The notes under the pieces: generated by a model
Seen by the model: the letters and a program-made list of their open reading frames with translations, nothing else
Told to the model about the DNA's origin: nothing
Databases searched by the model: none
Translations under genes and position numbers: made by a program
In this document: positions 51,725-60,596 of the stretch, one piece after another
Layout: each line of letters opens with the position of its first letter
How positions within the stretch are numbered: position 1 is the stretch's first letter
Assembly (NCBI GenBank): GCA_036725345.1
Contig: DAIMEJ010000006.1
Location: 106,626 to 170,625, forward strand
Direction of reading: 5' to 3'
From: JAPLJU01 sp036725345
GTDB taxonomy: Bacteria > Desulfobacterota > Syntrophia > Syntrophales > UBA2192
DNA: 64,000 nt

Positions 51725-52383
51725 CGGAGATCAAGATCTGCGGGATCACGAGCCTGGAAGACGCAAGGATGGCGGCAGTTGCCGGTGCGAATGCCCTGGG
51801 GTTTGTCTTTTACCCCGAAAGCCCGAGATATGTGACACCGGAGCGTTCAAGAGGAATCACCTCGCTGCTTCCGGCGAGCATCTCCAAGGTCGGGGTTTTC
51901 GTTGACTGCGATGCGAGTGAGGTTAAAAGTATTTTTCGGTACTGCCGGCTTGACTTCATCCAGCTCCACGGCCGCGAATCACCCGATTACTGCAGGCGTT
52001 TTGCCCCTTCCGCTCTCCTCAAGGCGGTGGCACTCCGATCCGAGGCGGATCTTGTTGCCCTGGGTGAATATCCGGTGAAGGCGATTGTCGTGGATGCCTG
52101 TGATCCCGGATCGCCGGGTGGGACGGGAAAAACCGCTGACTGGGACTTAGCGAAGCGGGCAGGCGAGAAGTGCGCGCTCATTCTTGCCGGCGGTCTCCAC
52201 AGCGGGAATGTCCGGGCGGCCATCGAGTTCGTGAGGCCCAGGGCCGTCGACATCGCGAGCGGTGCTGAAGCGAGGCCGGGGAAGAAAGACCCTGAAAAAC
52301 TCAGGGCCTTCGTGGCGGCTGTGAGGGGTCCCGGACCGGCGGATTCTCCCGCCCGTACGGGCAGGATTTTTCAAAGAGGGTAA
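51721..52383 (+). CDS. trpF: Phosphoribosylanthranilate isomerase
   Basis: 220 residues. EIKICGITSLEDARMAAVAGANALGFVFYPESPR carries the catalytic Cys, then VGVFVDCD, IQLHGRES and PGGTGKTADWDLAK; the catalytic Asp is in VVDACDPG. ATG overlaps the trpC stop. Confidence 0.94.
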   Translation: MTEIKICGITSLEDARMAAVAGANALGFVFYPESPRYVTPERSRGITSLLPASISKVGVFVDCDASEVKSIFRYCRLDFIQLHGRESPDYCRRFAPSALLKAVALRSEADLVALGEYPVKAIVVDACDPGSPGGTGKTADWDLAKRAGEKCALILAGGLHSGNVRAAIEFVRPRAVDIASGAEARPGKKDPEKLRAFVAAVRGPGPADSPARTGRIFQRG

Positions 52384-52409
52384 GGGCCATAAAGCCCATC
52401 GGAGGTATC

Positions 52410-53621
52410 ATGAGTAGACATTCACTACCGGACAAGAAGGGGCACTTTGGTGTCTTTGGCGGCAGGTACGTGGCCGAGACGGTCATGCCGGCTCTGATCG
52501 AACTCGAGGAGACCTACCGGGAATGCCGTGCCGACAAAGGTTTTCGGAGGGAACTTGGCCGCTATCTGCGGGAATACGCCGGCAGGGAAACCCCCCTCTA
52601 TTTCGCAAGGAATCTGACGGAAAAACTCGGGGGTGCGAGGATCTATCTCAAGCGGGAGGATCTGAACCATACAGGCTCCCACAAGATCAACAATACCCTC
52701 GGACAGGCCCTCATGGCCGGACGCATGGGGAAGAAGAAGGTCATCGCCGAAACCGGCGCCGGTCAGCATGGCGTGGCCACGGCGACGGCGGCGGCTCTCT
52801 TCGGTATGAAATGCCGGATTTTCATGGGGGAGGAGGACATTCATCGCCAGTCGCCGAATGTCTTTCGCATGAAGATTCTGGGCGCCGAGGTCGTCCCCGT
52901 GACGGCGGGAACGGCAACGCTCAAGGACGCCATGAGCGAGGCGATGCGTCACTGGGTCACCCACGTCCGTGACACGTTCTACATCATCGGCTCCACGGCG
53001 GGTCCCCACCCCTATCCCATGATGGTGAGGGATTTTCAGAGCGTCATCGGGCGTGAGACCAAACGACAGATCCTCCGCAGCGAGGGACGGCTTCCCGATT
53101 ACCTGCTTGCCTGCGTTGGCGGCGGGAGCAACTCCATGGGTCTTTTTCATTCCTTCCGAAACGATCACGCAGTCCGGATGATCGGTGTGGAGGCGGCCGG
53201 TCGGGGGATCAAAACGGGGATGCACGCGGCGACTCTATCGGCGGGACAAGTCGGAGTTCTTCACGGGAACAAGACCTACCTCCTGCAGGACCGGGAGGGC
53301 CAGGTCCGCGATGCGTACTCCATCGCCGCCGGGCTGGATTACCCGGGCGTGGGGCCGGAACACAGCTATTTTAAGGAGACGGGAAGGGTAACCTATGTCT
53401 CCGTTGAGGACCGGGATGCCATCGAGGCATTTCTCCTTCTTTCCACGTACGAAGGGATTATCCCCGCCATGGAAAGCGCCCACGCCGTTGCCTGCGCCAT
53501 GAAGCTGGCGCCGACGCTCGACCGAAAAAAAGTCATCGTCATCAACCTGTCAGGGCGGGGGGACAAGGACACGGGGATCATTTCACAGGTCATGGGAGGT
53601 GGCGGACGTGAAACGCATTGA
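52410..53621 (+). CDS. trpB: Tryptophan synthase beta chain
   Basis: 403 residues. PLP Lys in NHTGSHKINNTLGQAL, the ETGAGQHGVATATAAALFG substrate loop, CVGGGSNSMGLFH phosphate site, GLDYPGVGPEHSY and the C-terminal NLSGRGDKD are complete. Canonical TrpB1 type that pairs with TrpA. Confidence 0.96.
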   Translation: MSRHSLPDKKGHFGVFGGRYVAETVMPALIELEETYRECRADKGFRRELGRYLREYAGRETPLYFARNLTEKLGGARIYLKREDLNHTGSHKINNTLGQALMAGRMGKKKVIAETGAGQHGVATATAAALFGMKCRIFMGEEDIHRQSPNVFRMKILGAEVVPVTAGTATLKDAMSEAMRHWVTHVRDTFYIIGSTAGPHPYPMMVRDFQSVIGRETKRQILRSEGRLPDYLLACVGGGSNSMGLFHSFRNDHAVRMIGVEAAGRGIKTGMHAATLSAGQVGVLHGNKTYLLQDREGQVRDAYSIAAGLDYPGVGPEHSYFKETGRVTYVSVEDRDAIEAFLLLSTYEGIIPAMESAHAVACAMKLAPTLDRKKVIVINLSGRGDKDTGIISQVMGGGGRETH

Positions 53622-54402
53622 GAAGCAATTTTCCGGTTTAAAAAGGAAGAGGGAAAAGGCCCTTGTGGCGTACCTGACGGCGGGATACCCGGATCTCGGG
53701 ACGACCGGGGAACTCATCCTCGCACTTGACAGGGCGGGCGTCGATGTGCTGGAGCTTGGGGTGCCTTTCTCCGATCCCACGGCCGACGGACCGGTCATCC
53801 AGGGGGCCTCTCAAGTGGCCCTCAGGAATAGCGTAACCCTCACGGGGATTCTCGACCTCGTGGCCGTTCTCAGGGGTTCGACGGAAATGCCTGTCATTCT
53901 CTTCAGTTACTACAATCCCATCTTTGTTTTCGGTACAGAGCAGTTCGCCAGGAAGGCCGCAGCCGCCGGTGTCGACGGAGTGCTGGTGGTCGACCTTCCC
54001 GTCGAGGAGTCGGCGGAGTTGAGAACGTACACGGACGAAGCGGGTCTGGATTTTATCACGCTCATTGCGCCCACGACGGGTATCGACCGGGCAAAAAAAA
54101 TGTTGAAGAGAGCTTCCGGCTTCATCTATTACATATCTCTCACCGGCGTGACCGGCAGCGGGATGCCCGTCATCGATGAAGTTCGGGACAGGGTTTCTGT
54201 CATAAGGAAAATGTCGGATCTTCCCGTCGTTGCGGGATTCGGAATTTCCAACCCCTCCCAGGCGAGGGAAATCGCCGCGGCGGCGGACGGAGTCGTCGTG
54301 GGCAGCGCCTTCGTCCGCCTCATCGGAGAGCACGCCGGCAGGCCGGACCTCGCACATACCGTGGAGACCTTTGCCCGAAGCCTCAAAGAGGGCATCGGGT
54401 AA
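53608..54402 (+). CDS. trpA: Tryptophan synthase alpha chain
   Basis: 264 residues from GTG 53608, preferred because GGGAGG lies eight bases before it; GTG 53599 is in frame. Catalytic Glu in LELGVPFSDPTADGPVIQ and Asp in VDGVLVVDLPVEES; YYISLTGVTGSG and VVAGFGISNPSQA bind phosphate. It overlaps trpB by 14 bp. Last gene of the cluster; no clear terminator follows. Confidence 0.95.
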   Translation: MKRIEKQFSGLKRKREKALVAYLTAGYPDLGTTGELILALDRAGVDVLELGVPFSDPTADGPVIQGASQVALRNSVTLTGILDLVAVLRGSTEMPVILFSYYNPIFVFGTEQFARKAAAAGVDGVLVVDLPVEESAELRTYTDEAGLDFITLIAPTTGIDRAKKMLKRASGFIYYISLTGVTGSGMPVIDEVRDRVSVIRKMSDLPVVAGFGISNPSQAREIAAAADGVVVGSAFVRLIGEHAGRPDLAHTVETFARSLKEGIG

Positions 54403-54544
54403 GGGCGGGGATAAACCGATCTTTATTTGTTTGACTCACCGGCGATGACGGTTGTATAGGATCGGCCATCAGAGAGATGCTTTTCCATTTTCCTGCCCAT
54501 TGCTTTTTCAAAGTACCCGTGTGAAAAGATCAAAAGGAGCGGAT

Positions 54545-55330
54545 ATGAAAAAAAGACGTTTGGTGGATCTGAGTATCGCCATCGAGGCAGGTCTGCCGAG
54601 CGACCCTCCGTGGATGATCCCGCAAATCAACTACGTGGACCACGGCCAGGGGGCCGAATAGATGAAGGAGGTCTTTCCCGGTGTCGAAAAAGAGGAACTC
54701 CCCGGGGGGCTCGGCTGGGCCCTGGAGTTCATGACGCTCACCACCCACAGCGGCACCCACCTGGATGCACCCTACCACTACCACCCGACGATGGACCGCG
54801 GGGTTCCCGCCCTCACCATCGATGAGATCCCCCTTGAATGGTGCTTCAGCGACGGTGTGTTGCTCGATTTCCGCCACAAGAAAGACGGTGAGCGGATCGT
54901 CGTAAAGGACGTTCAGGAGGCCCTTGAGAAGATCCAGTACACCGTCAAGCCCCTCGACATCGTTTTGATCCAGACGGGTGCCGACCGGGTCTGGGGAACC
55001 CCGGAGTACCTGGTCAAGGGGGCCGGCATGGAACGGGAAAGCACGCTCTTCCTCCTGGAGAAGGGCGTGAAGGTCGTGGGGACCGACGCCTGGAGCTGGG
55101 ACCGGCCCCTGCCGTTCATCGCTGAGGAGTTCAAGAGGACGAAAGACCCGAAGGTCATCTGGGAGGCCCATTTCGCAGGCATCGAAATCGGCTATTGCCA
55201 CATGGAGAAGATGGCGAACCTCTCCGCCATCGGGCGATCCTGCGGCTTCACCGTCTGCTGTTTCCCCGTCAAGATAAAGGGGGCAAGCGCTGGCTGGTGC
55301 CGCCCCGTGGCCATCGTGGAAGGGCCCTGA
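54545..55330 (+). pseudogene. Cyclase-family (kynurenine formamidase-like) hydrolase split by an amber codon
   Basis: The frame from ATG 54545 (GGAG upstream) encodes KKRRLVDLSIAIEAGLPSDP to HGQGAE, then TAG at 54659-54661, then continues in the same frame as MKEVFPGVEKEELPGGLGWA for 222 residues. The metal motif HSGTHLDAPYHYHP and the rest of the family are intact. The amber stands where relatives have a polar residue such as Gln or Glu. The ATG directly after it could allow restart, giving a protein without its first strand. Either recent decay, sequence error or read-through. Confidence 0.8.
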
Positions 55331-55369
55331 CGCCGTGTGGCTGCCGGCTCTTTTGAAAGGAGGATAGTC

Positions 55370-55675
55370 ATGCTCGTCCAGTTCAGTGTCGTGCCCCTGG
55401 ACACCGGCGAAAGCATCAGCGAAGGCGTCGCGGAGGTCATCCGGATGGTCGATGAAAGCGGTCTTCCCTACAAAACGAACCCCATGGGTACCGTTGTGGA
55501 AGGGGGATGGGAAGAGGTGATGGCCCTCGTCAGAAAATGCCACGACGAGGCGCTGAGAGGCGCACGGAGGGTGCTCACGTCCATATCCATCGATGACCGG
55601 CCGGGAAAGCCGGATCGGATCACGGGGAAAGTTCAATCGATCGAGAAAAAGCTCGGGCGGGAAATAAAAAAGTGA
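55370..55675 (+). CDS. MTH1187/YkoF-type thiamine-binding protein
   Basis: 101 residues from ATG 55370, after AAAGGAGGAT. The family pattern is clear: VQFSVVPLDTGESISEGVAEVI, SGLPYKTNPMGTVVEG, VMALVRKCHDEAL and RVLTSISIDDRPGK. Members have a ferredoxin-like fold and some bind thiamine-like ligands. It may be in one transcript with the split hydrolase. Confidence 0.85.
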   Translation: MLVQFSVVPLDTGESISEGVAEVIRMVDESGLPYKTNPMGTVVEGGWEEVMALVRKCHDEALRGARRVLTSISIDDRPGKPDRITGKVQSIEKKLGREIKK

Positions 55676-55682
55676 ACGGGAA

Positions 55683-56120
55683 TCAAGGCAGGATTCTCTC
55701 CGCGACGGCGCGAAGCTCCTCGTGTTCCCGTGCGACCCGTTCCGAAAGTGCCCTGCTCGGGATTCTGCTCCGGGAGAGGACCTCGAGAATTTCCTCCTCG
55801 CTCATGTCCTCGTAGTCCATTGCCCCGAAATCAATGCCCAGCGGCATGAGACCCACACCGTCCTGAAACTGTGCCAGGATCGGGAAGATCACCCGCCAGT
55901 CTTTCATCCCCGGGTCTGACCTGTTCGTCTGCATCCAGACCACGCAGGCATTCCTTATGAACTCCTTGTCGTAGGGGAGCAGGGTGGCGTCATAGATCAT
56001 GCCGGGTACGGTGTTGTCCACGGCAAAATGCATGAAGTGGCTGGCCACGGTATGCGATTTTGCGATGATGAGTTCCGTCATCCCCCTGATAAAATGTCTG
56101 TGCCCGGCGGTTTCCGACAT
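55683..56120 (-). CDS. Hypothetical protein, unknown function
   Basis: 145 residues. It contains IIAKSHTVASHFMHFAVDNTVPGMIYDATLLPY and a C-terminal helical acidic/basic region (MSEEEILEVLSRSRIP). No signal peptide or membrane helix. I do not recognise the family. Convergent with the thiamine-binding-type gene. Confidence 0.55.
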   Translation of the reverse strand: MSETAGHRHFIRGMTELIIAKSHTVASHFMHFAVDNTVPGMIYDATLLPYDKEFIRNACVVWMQTNRSDPGMKDWRVIFPILAQFQDGVGLMPLGIDFGAMDYEDMSEEEILEVLSRSRIPSRALSERVAREHEELRAVAERILP

Positions 56121-56612
56121 TGTTTTCCCTCGATTATTTCATAGTTAGATGATTCCTGCGATTCTGCGACACCGGCCTTCCGCGACATGGGCCGTCAGTG
56201 GAAATATTTTCTCTGTCATGTAACCGGAATACATGTACTGCACTTTTCCTGCCATTTGAGGGTTTTAACCCTCGTTTCAGGCCCCTCCTTTTTACTTTGA
56301 ATTTCCACGGGCAAGGCTTCTCTCCGAACCTGCCGGCTCCCTTCCCCTGCGTCCGGGTCCTCTCACCCTTTTTCCCTTTAATTTGCGGGCCGTTACAATG
56401 GATTTGCGCCTCGCATCCGGTACCCGGACCTAATACTTTTTTCTTATACTTCACCTAAGCCGCAAAGAATAAAAATACGACATTCGACCGATTGATTTGT
56501 CAACAGATTAGAGCTATATGTAACATACGAAACAAATGATTTAAAATTGCGTTTTGTTGCAGCTAAAATAAGAAAAATCAATGATTTCAAATGTTAAAAA
56601 GAAGGGTCCAAA
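56121..56612. other. Intergenic region before the PEP-CTERM gene
   Basis: It holds the 19-nt motif at 56429 and then AT-rich DNA to the PEP-CTERM start. An 86-codon frame at 56198 has no ribosome site and unlikely composition and is not called. No terminator seen. Confidence 0.4.
56429..56447 (+). promoter_or_regulatory. 19-nt recurring motif, copy 4
   Basis: CCTAATACTTTTTTCTTAT, about 165 bp before the PEP-CTERM gene; a full match to the consensus from 6091, 7346 and 8522. Confidence 0.5.
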
Positions 56613-57266
56613 ATGAAGAGGTCAATTGTCCTTTGCATTCCCTTTCTCGTGATTTTACTGACGGTGAGTCCGGGATTTGCGGACACCTACACGTTTACGC
56701 TGAGCCCCTCTGATTTTTCGGCCCATTGCGGCAGCGGGCGCCTGTCGCGGTCCAGTTTCTACGCTTGGGGTATCGATTTGCATTTGGACCCGGGGGATGT
56801 CGTCACGGCGGCGACTTTGACCTACGGCGGCGTCAAGGGGAAAAAAGGGATCCTGCACACGAGCCTTCTCGACAGTGCCGATATCGGCCTTGAGCGATGG
56901 AGCGATGGAAAAAAATCGAGGAAAAACAATTTCGCGAATTGGTCTGACGGGTCAGGAGCCCTCGACACATGGAGATCCAAGAAAAAACGGCGCAATCACG
57001 CCGTCACATTCAGCCAGGGCGAAATCGGCCTTCTGAACGCCTACCTCGCGGATGCCGGGGAGGGGGAGGCCCCCTTCGCCATCGGCATCGACCCGGACAA
57101 GAAAAACATTTCTTTCAAGTGGATCCGATTCACGATTGAAGTTGCCCGAGCGGGTGTCCACGATGAACCCGCACAGGCGGTCCCGGAGCCTGCAACGGTC
57201 GTTCTGCTCTGTTTAGGCCTTGTCGGGTTCGCAGGGGTGAGAAGGTTCAAGAAGCAAATTCAGTGA
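56613..57266 (+). CDS. PEP-CTERM exported protein
   Basis: 217 residues: signal peptide (ILLTVSPGFA, cleaved near 23), a beta-rich body with DTYTFTLSPSDF and a Lys-rich middle, and the sorting tag VPEPATVVLLCLGLVGFAG followed by RRFKK. This tag is recognised by exosortase (EpsH) in exopolysaccharide-producing bacteria. No exosortase or EPS gene is in the window, so the machinery is elsewhere. Confidence 0.88.
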   Translation: MKRSIVLCIPFLVILLTVSPGFADTYTFTLSPSDFSAHCGSGRLSRSSFYAWGIDLHLDPGDVVTAATLTYGGVKGKKGILHTSLLDSADIGLERWSDGKKSRKNNFANWSDGSGALDTWRSKKKRRNHAVTFSQGEIGLLNAYLADAGEGEAPFAIGIDPDKKNISFKWIRFTIEVARAGVHDEPAQAVPEPATVVLLCLGLVGFAGVRRFKKQIQ

Positions 57267-57810
57267 ACGGTTCTGCAATATGAAGCAGGGTCGGGCATGG
57301 CCCCGCTTTGTATCGGGGTCCAATATATATTGGGTAGGCGGAGGTCACCCCCTGCTAAGGAGGTGATGCCGGCGTAAACAAGATTTTCAGATTCTTAACC
57401 AACCTTGGGCGAAAGGAAAGGAGGTAAGGAGAACAGAAAAACTGATCGACGCATGGCTGGGGTAGCGTCGAAACGTCAGCAAGAAGAATTCAGCAGTCAA
57501 CGCAGAAGCGCCCGCAGGATTGAAATCCTGCGGGCGCTTTCATTTTTTGTTCTTCTCTTGCGTGAGAGACGACGTCACGCCCTGGGGGCAAGCGGCAGGT
57601 ATCAGAGGGGCCGGGTCAGAAACGTCTCTGCCTCTTTCATCCGGCGGGCCTGCCGGTCTTCTCGCGTCAGGATGCTTGCAATACAGCTACACCAGCCCGG
57701 GGGCACCGCCCCTTTGTTGTCCCCCGGTGTGATGCCCGCCTCTTTATCGTTTCCACGTCACTGCGACGGATTTTGACCATTGAACTCTCGCCGTGCTATA
57801 GTGATTCGTC
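57267..57810. other. Non-coding stretch with several hairpins, candidate small RNA
   Basis: After an imperfect hairpin at 57283-57308 come a GTCACC/GGTGAT stem near 57344-57367, CGACGC/GCGTCG near 57447-57470, and the strong terminator at 57506. The 57330-57505 segment has no credible frame. A structured RNA is possible; no known family was matched. Confidence 0.35.
57506..57548 (+). terminator. Strong intrinsic terminator
   Basis: AAGCGCCCGCAGGAT pairs perfectly with ATCCTGCGGGCGCTT (57525-57539) round a TGAA loop, followed by CATTTTTT. There is no coding sequence directly before it. Confidence 0.8.
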
Positions 57811-58155
57811 GTGGCACTATCGGAATTCACAAGAAAACTCGTGGAGACGAAGCTTTCCTGGTTCTGTCGGGAGAAGATACCTCTTCACTACAGGACCAGG
57901 ATTCGACTGGGCTTCAGGATCGAGTCGGATTTCGTCACGATCTTCGAGCAGCGGCCGAGATTTGCCGATCCATGCCAGTGGGTGGACCTGGACGTGGCGC
58001 AGTTCCGCTGGAATGAAAGGACGAAGACCTGGTCGCTTTATTACAGAGACCGCGAAGCAGACTGGCGAGCCTATTACCTCAAACCAAAGGTCGACTTTGA
58101 AATTCTTTTCAGGGAAGTGGACGAAGACCCCGTGGAGGTTTTTGGGGGGTTCTGA
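57811..58155 (+). CDS. DUF3024 family protein
   Basis: 114 residues from GTG. The family pattern is R-IRLGFRIESDFVTIFEQRP, WVDLDVAQFRWNERTKTWSLYYRDRE, WRAYYLKP and FREVDEDPVEVFGG. Function unknown; in other bacteria often a lone small gene. The ribosome site is weak. Confidence 0.75.
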   Translation: MALSEFTRKLVETKLSWFCREKIPLHYRTRIRLGFRIESDFVTIFEQRPRFADPCQWVDLDVAQFRWNERTKTWSLYYRDREADWRAYYLKPKVDFEILFREVDEDPVEVFGGF

Positions 58156-58281
58156 GAAAGATGGCCGAAATAGTGCGCTCACACCGTATCTTGATAAAAA
58201 AATATGCCGCTCGACAGTGATTTATGATAGACAGAAGAGCCCGTGTGAATGAGTGAACAATAAAAACGAAGGAGGATATCC

Positions 58282-59268
58282 ATGTTTTATGCCGATAGAT
58301 GCGATCTCTGCGGAAAATGCCTCGAGTTTTGCCCCTATGTCGATTACAACCTGGAGCGGGCCCAGAAGGAAATGAAAGAGCTAGTGGAGGGGGGAACGCC
58401 GCCCATCGTGGGCCAATGCGTCACCTGCGCGTCCTGCAACCTGGTCTGCCCCACCCAGGCCAACCCCTTCGACCTCCTCAACGAACGCCAGGAGAAAACG
58501 GGCGCCCTCAAGATTCCCGAGCAGGCCATGCAGAATTTCGCCAAGCTCCACGGTCTGCCGACGGTGGTCAAAAAGGGGAAGAAAGGCGCTCCCGTGCTGA
58601 ATCTCTGCATCGTCGGGGATATGGTTCGTGAACTCCTGGACAACCCTCTCTTCGAGGACCTGACGATCGTCGAAGGCGCCGACTATTTCTGCACCGTCGG
58701 GTACATTCACCTCGGAAGACCGAGCCCGGTCAAGAAAGAGGCGAAGCGCTTCATCGACAATCTCGCCGCCCTCGGGGCCAAGGAGGTGGTTTGTTTCCAC
58801 GACGACTGCTACACCCTGTTGACCACCCTGGCCCAGGAGTACGGACTGAAGGTACCCTTCCGGCCGATCCATATATTCGAGTATCTCTACAGGGAACTGC
58901 TGAAGAGGAAAGACAAGATCAAAAAGCTCCCCCTTCGGGTCGCCTACCAGTCCCCCTGTGCGTCGCGGTACACGCAGGGAAAGGATATTTATCTCGACAA
59001 GATCTTCGAACTCCTCGGTGTCGAAAGACCGGCCCGAAAGTACGAGAGGGTCAACGCGCTTTGCTGCGGTGCCCCGCTGATGGCCCGTGACAAGGAACGC
59101 GCGGCGGCGGTGAAGAAGTGGAACATCGACGACGCGAAGAACGTCAAGGCGGGGGCCATGGTGTTCCTGTGTCCCATGTGCTACCTGAACCTGCGAAAAC
59201 TCTGCCGGGATGACGGCATTGATCCCGTGTTCATCACGGAGCTTTGCAAGAAAGCCCTGGCGGCCTGA
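58282..59268 (+). CDS. Heterodisulfide reductase-like Fe-S / CCG-domain protein
   Basis: 328 residues. Two 4Fe-4S motifs (CDLCGKCLEFCP at about 8-19 and CVTCASCNLVCP near 48-59) are followed by two cysteine-rich CCG domains (FHDDCYTLL; SPCASRY with ALCCGAP and CPMCYLN). This is the layout of HdrD/GlpC-like electron-transfer subunits. The flavin or membrane partner is not adjacent. GAAGGAGG precedes the ATG. Confidence 0.85.
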   Translation: MFYADRCDLCGKCLEFCPYVDYNLERAQKEMKELVEGGTPPIVGQCVTCASCNLVCPTQANPFDLLNERQEKTGALKIPEQAMQNFAKLHGLPTVVKKGKKGAPVLNLCIVGDMVRELLDNPLFEDLTIVEGADYFCTVGYIHLGRPSPVKKEAKRFIDNLAALGAKEVVCFHDDCYTLLTTLAQEYGLKVPFRPIHIFEYLYRELLKRKDKIKKLPLRVAYQSPCASRYTQGKDIYLDKIFELLGVERPARKYERVNALCCGAPLMARDKERAAAVKKWNIDDAKNVKAGAMVFLCPMCYLNLRKLCRDDGIDPVFITELCKKALAA

Positions 59269-59342
59269 AACAGAGCCCGGCATCAAAATATCGGACGGTT
59301 CGATTCAGGGTTCCCGGATGTCCCTGGTTCCTGAATGTTGGA

Positions 59343-59379
59343 AGATAATCCCCGGCGCGGCGACCGGGGATTATCTTTA
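59343..59379. terminator. Terminator between convergent genes
   Basis: AGATAATCCCCGG pairs perfectly with CCGGGGATTATCT (59364-59376) and can act on both strands. Confidence 0.75.
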
Positions 59380-59387
59380 GGGAGGGG

Positions 59388-60176
59388 TTAGTCACCCTTG
59401 GGTCGGAGGTCGGAGACGGTGTCGTGCTTCACGAATGAACGGCCATCATTCCGTACATGTATTTCCCTGTATTTTCCTATTCCCGCACAAGCCGTAAAGA
59501 TGAAGGCCAGCGATATGAGGATGATCGCACCCGAGGCCTTCGGGTATTTTATCCCGTAAACGAGCGGTGAGAGGGCCAGACGCATCAGTGTCCTCAGATT
59601 TTCATGGTCCCGTATGAAGTCGGCGACGGGGGGGGACAACCGGTAGTAGACCTTCACGAAGACCTTCCCGGGAACGCTCGTGAGAAGGACACGATCCCTG
59701 AATTGTCGCAGGACCATGACCTCCGGCGCGAGGTAGCTGCCGTAAGCCGCCGTGGCGATGAAGCAGCCGCCGCCTCCGCCACCGCCGGACGATGAAGAAC
59801 CCGACCCGGGTTCCGCAGCGGAAACGGCATAGACGATTTCTTCGGAGAATCCGCTTTCGTTTCCCTCGCCGTCGTAGGCCGTCGCAGCGAAGTAGTAGGT
59901 GACGCCCTGCTCCAGATTGGAGATCACGCAGTGGGTATTGTTGCCGATGTCGACCGAGGCGGTGTAGTTGCCGCTCGATGTCCCGTAGTAGATCCTGTAG
60001 CCTTCCAGGTCCGGCTCATCGTTGGCATCCCACTCGAGACTGATCTGTGCGGCATGGACGGCGGGCGCGGCAACAGGAAGGGAAAAGATCGAGATGGCCA
60101 GGATGGCGAAGCTGATCGCGGAGAGGAAACGACCGATTTCCCGGGCGGACTTCACCCGCAGATGTGTCGTCGACAT
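59388..60176 (-). CDS. Fibronectin type III protein with CFI-box C-terminal domain
   Basis: 262 residues: signal segment about 18-42 (cleavage near VHAAQ), one FN3 domain about 43-115 (ISLEWDANDEPDLEGYRIYYG, GVTYYFAATAYDGEGNES), a Ser/Gly linker, then the CFI-box domain CFIATAAYGSYLAPEVMVLR to LSPLVYG with a C-terminal hydrophobic helix and basic tail. The family is a presumed surface-anchoring type. GGGAGGTG precedes the ATG. The c-di-GMP riboswitch upstream links it to the sessile/motile switch. Confidence 0.85.
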   Translation of the reverse strand: MSTTHLRVKSAREIGRFLSAISFAILAISIFSLPVAAPAVHAAQISLEWDANDEPDLEGYRIYYGTSSGNYTASVDIGNNTHCVISNLEQGVTYYFAATAYDGEGNESGFSEEIVYAVSAAEPGSGSSSSGGGGGGGCFIATAAYGSYLAPEVMVLRQFRDRVLLTSVPGKVFVKVYYRLSPPVADFIRDHENLRTLMRLALSPLVYGIKYPKASGAIILISLAFIFTACAGIGKYREIHVRNDGRSFVKHDTVSDLRPKGD

Positions 60177-60245
60177 GACAACAGCACCTCCCTATGGCTG
60201 AACTTGCTGGGCCGACGAAATTCAGCACGGGAAAGTGCTGCTTTC

Positions 60246-60327
60246 GCCTGGCAACCCGGCTGCCCTGTCCGGCGGTTCCGGATTTAGGCCCGTGGCTTTG
60301 CGTCCCACCCTTTCGGTGTGGTTTGCC
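60246..60327 (-). promoter_or_regulatory. Cyclic di-GMP-I (GEMM) riboswitch
   Basis: On the minus strand the aptamer reads GGCAAACC, a GAAA-capped stem (CACACCGAAAGGGTG), GGGACGCAAAGCC, GGGCCTAAATCC, then GGCAGCCGGGTTGCC closing P1. All the conserved elements of the GEMM-I class are present, including the tetraloop and receptor. It lies 70 nt before the FN3/CFI-box gene. A short CAGCAC/GTGCTG hairpin follows, without a long T run, so the output mode is unsure. Confidence 0.9.
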
Positions 60328-60596
60328 TTTTTCAGACGCATGAACTCTGTTTTCTATATCGGCACGGTCCCGGAAAGCTTTAGGGCGAAGGTCTGCCCGG
60401 GGCATCCTTCTCGTCAAAGGCGCGAGACTCACGGCCGCTGTAACTCATTGTAAAAACAGGGAGTTTATTTGAAAAGCAGCCAATGATGCCCCCTCAGGAG
60501 GAGCATTGACAGAAATCAAGGGAAAAGGTAGGTTAAATTGGTCAACCTATTTGGAAACCGGTGGAAGGGTTGTTACGGGGCCGGTGATTGAGCGAC

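Noticed and set aside
9399..54661. Genome-wide reassignment of TAG to an amino acid
   Set aside because: TAG is the normal stop of aspS, gatB, trpE and the gene at 23212, with unrelated sequence after it, and the two internal ambers replace different residue types. A local suppressor cannot be excluded.
56198..56458. An 86-codon frame on the + strand
   Set aside because: No ribosome site, Phe/Pro-rich random-looking text, and it overlaps the 19-nt motif.
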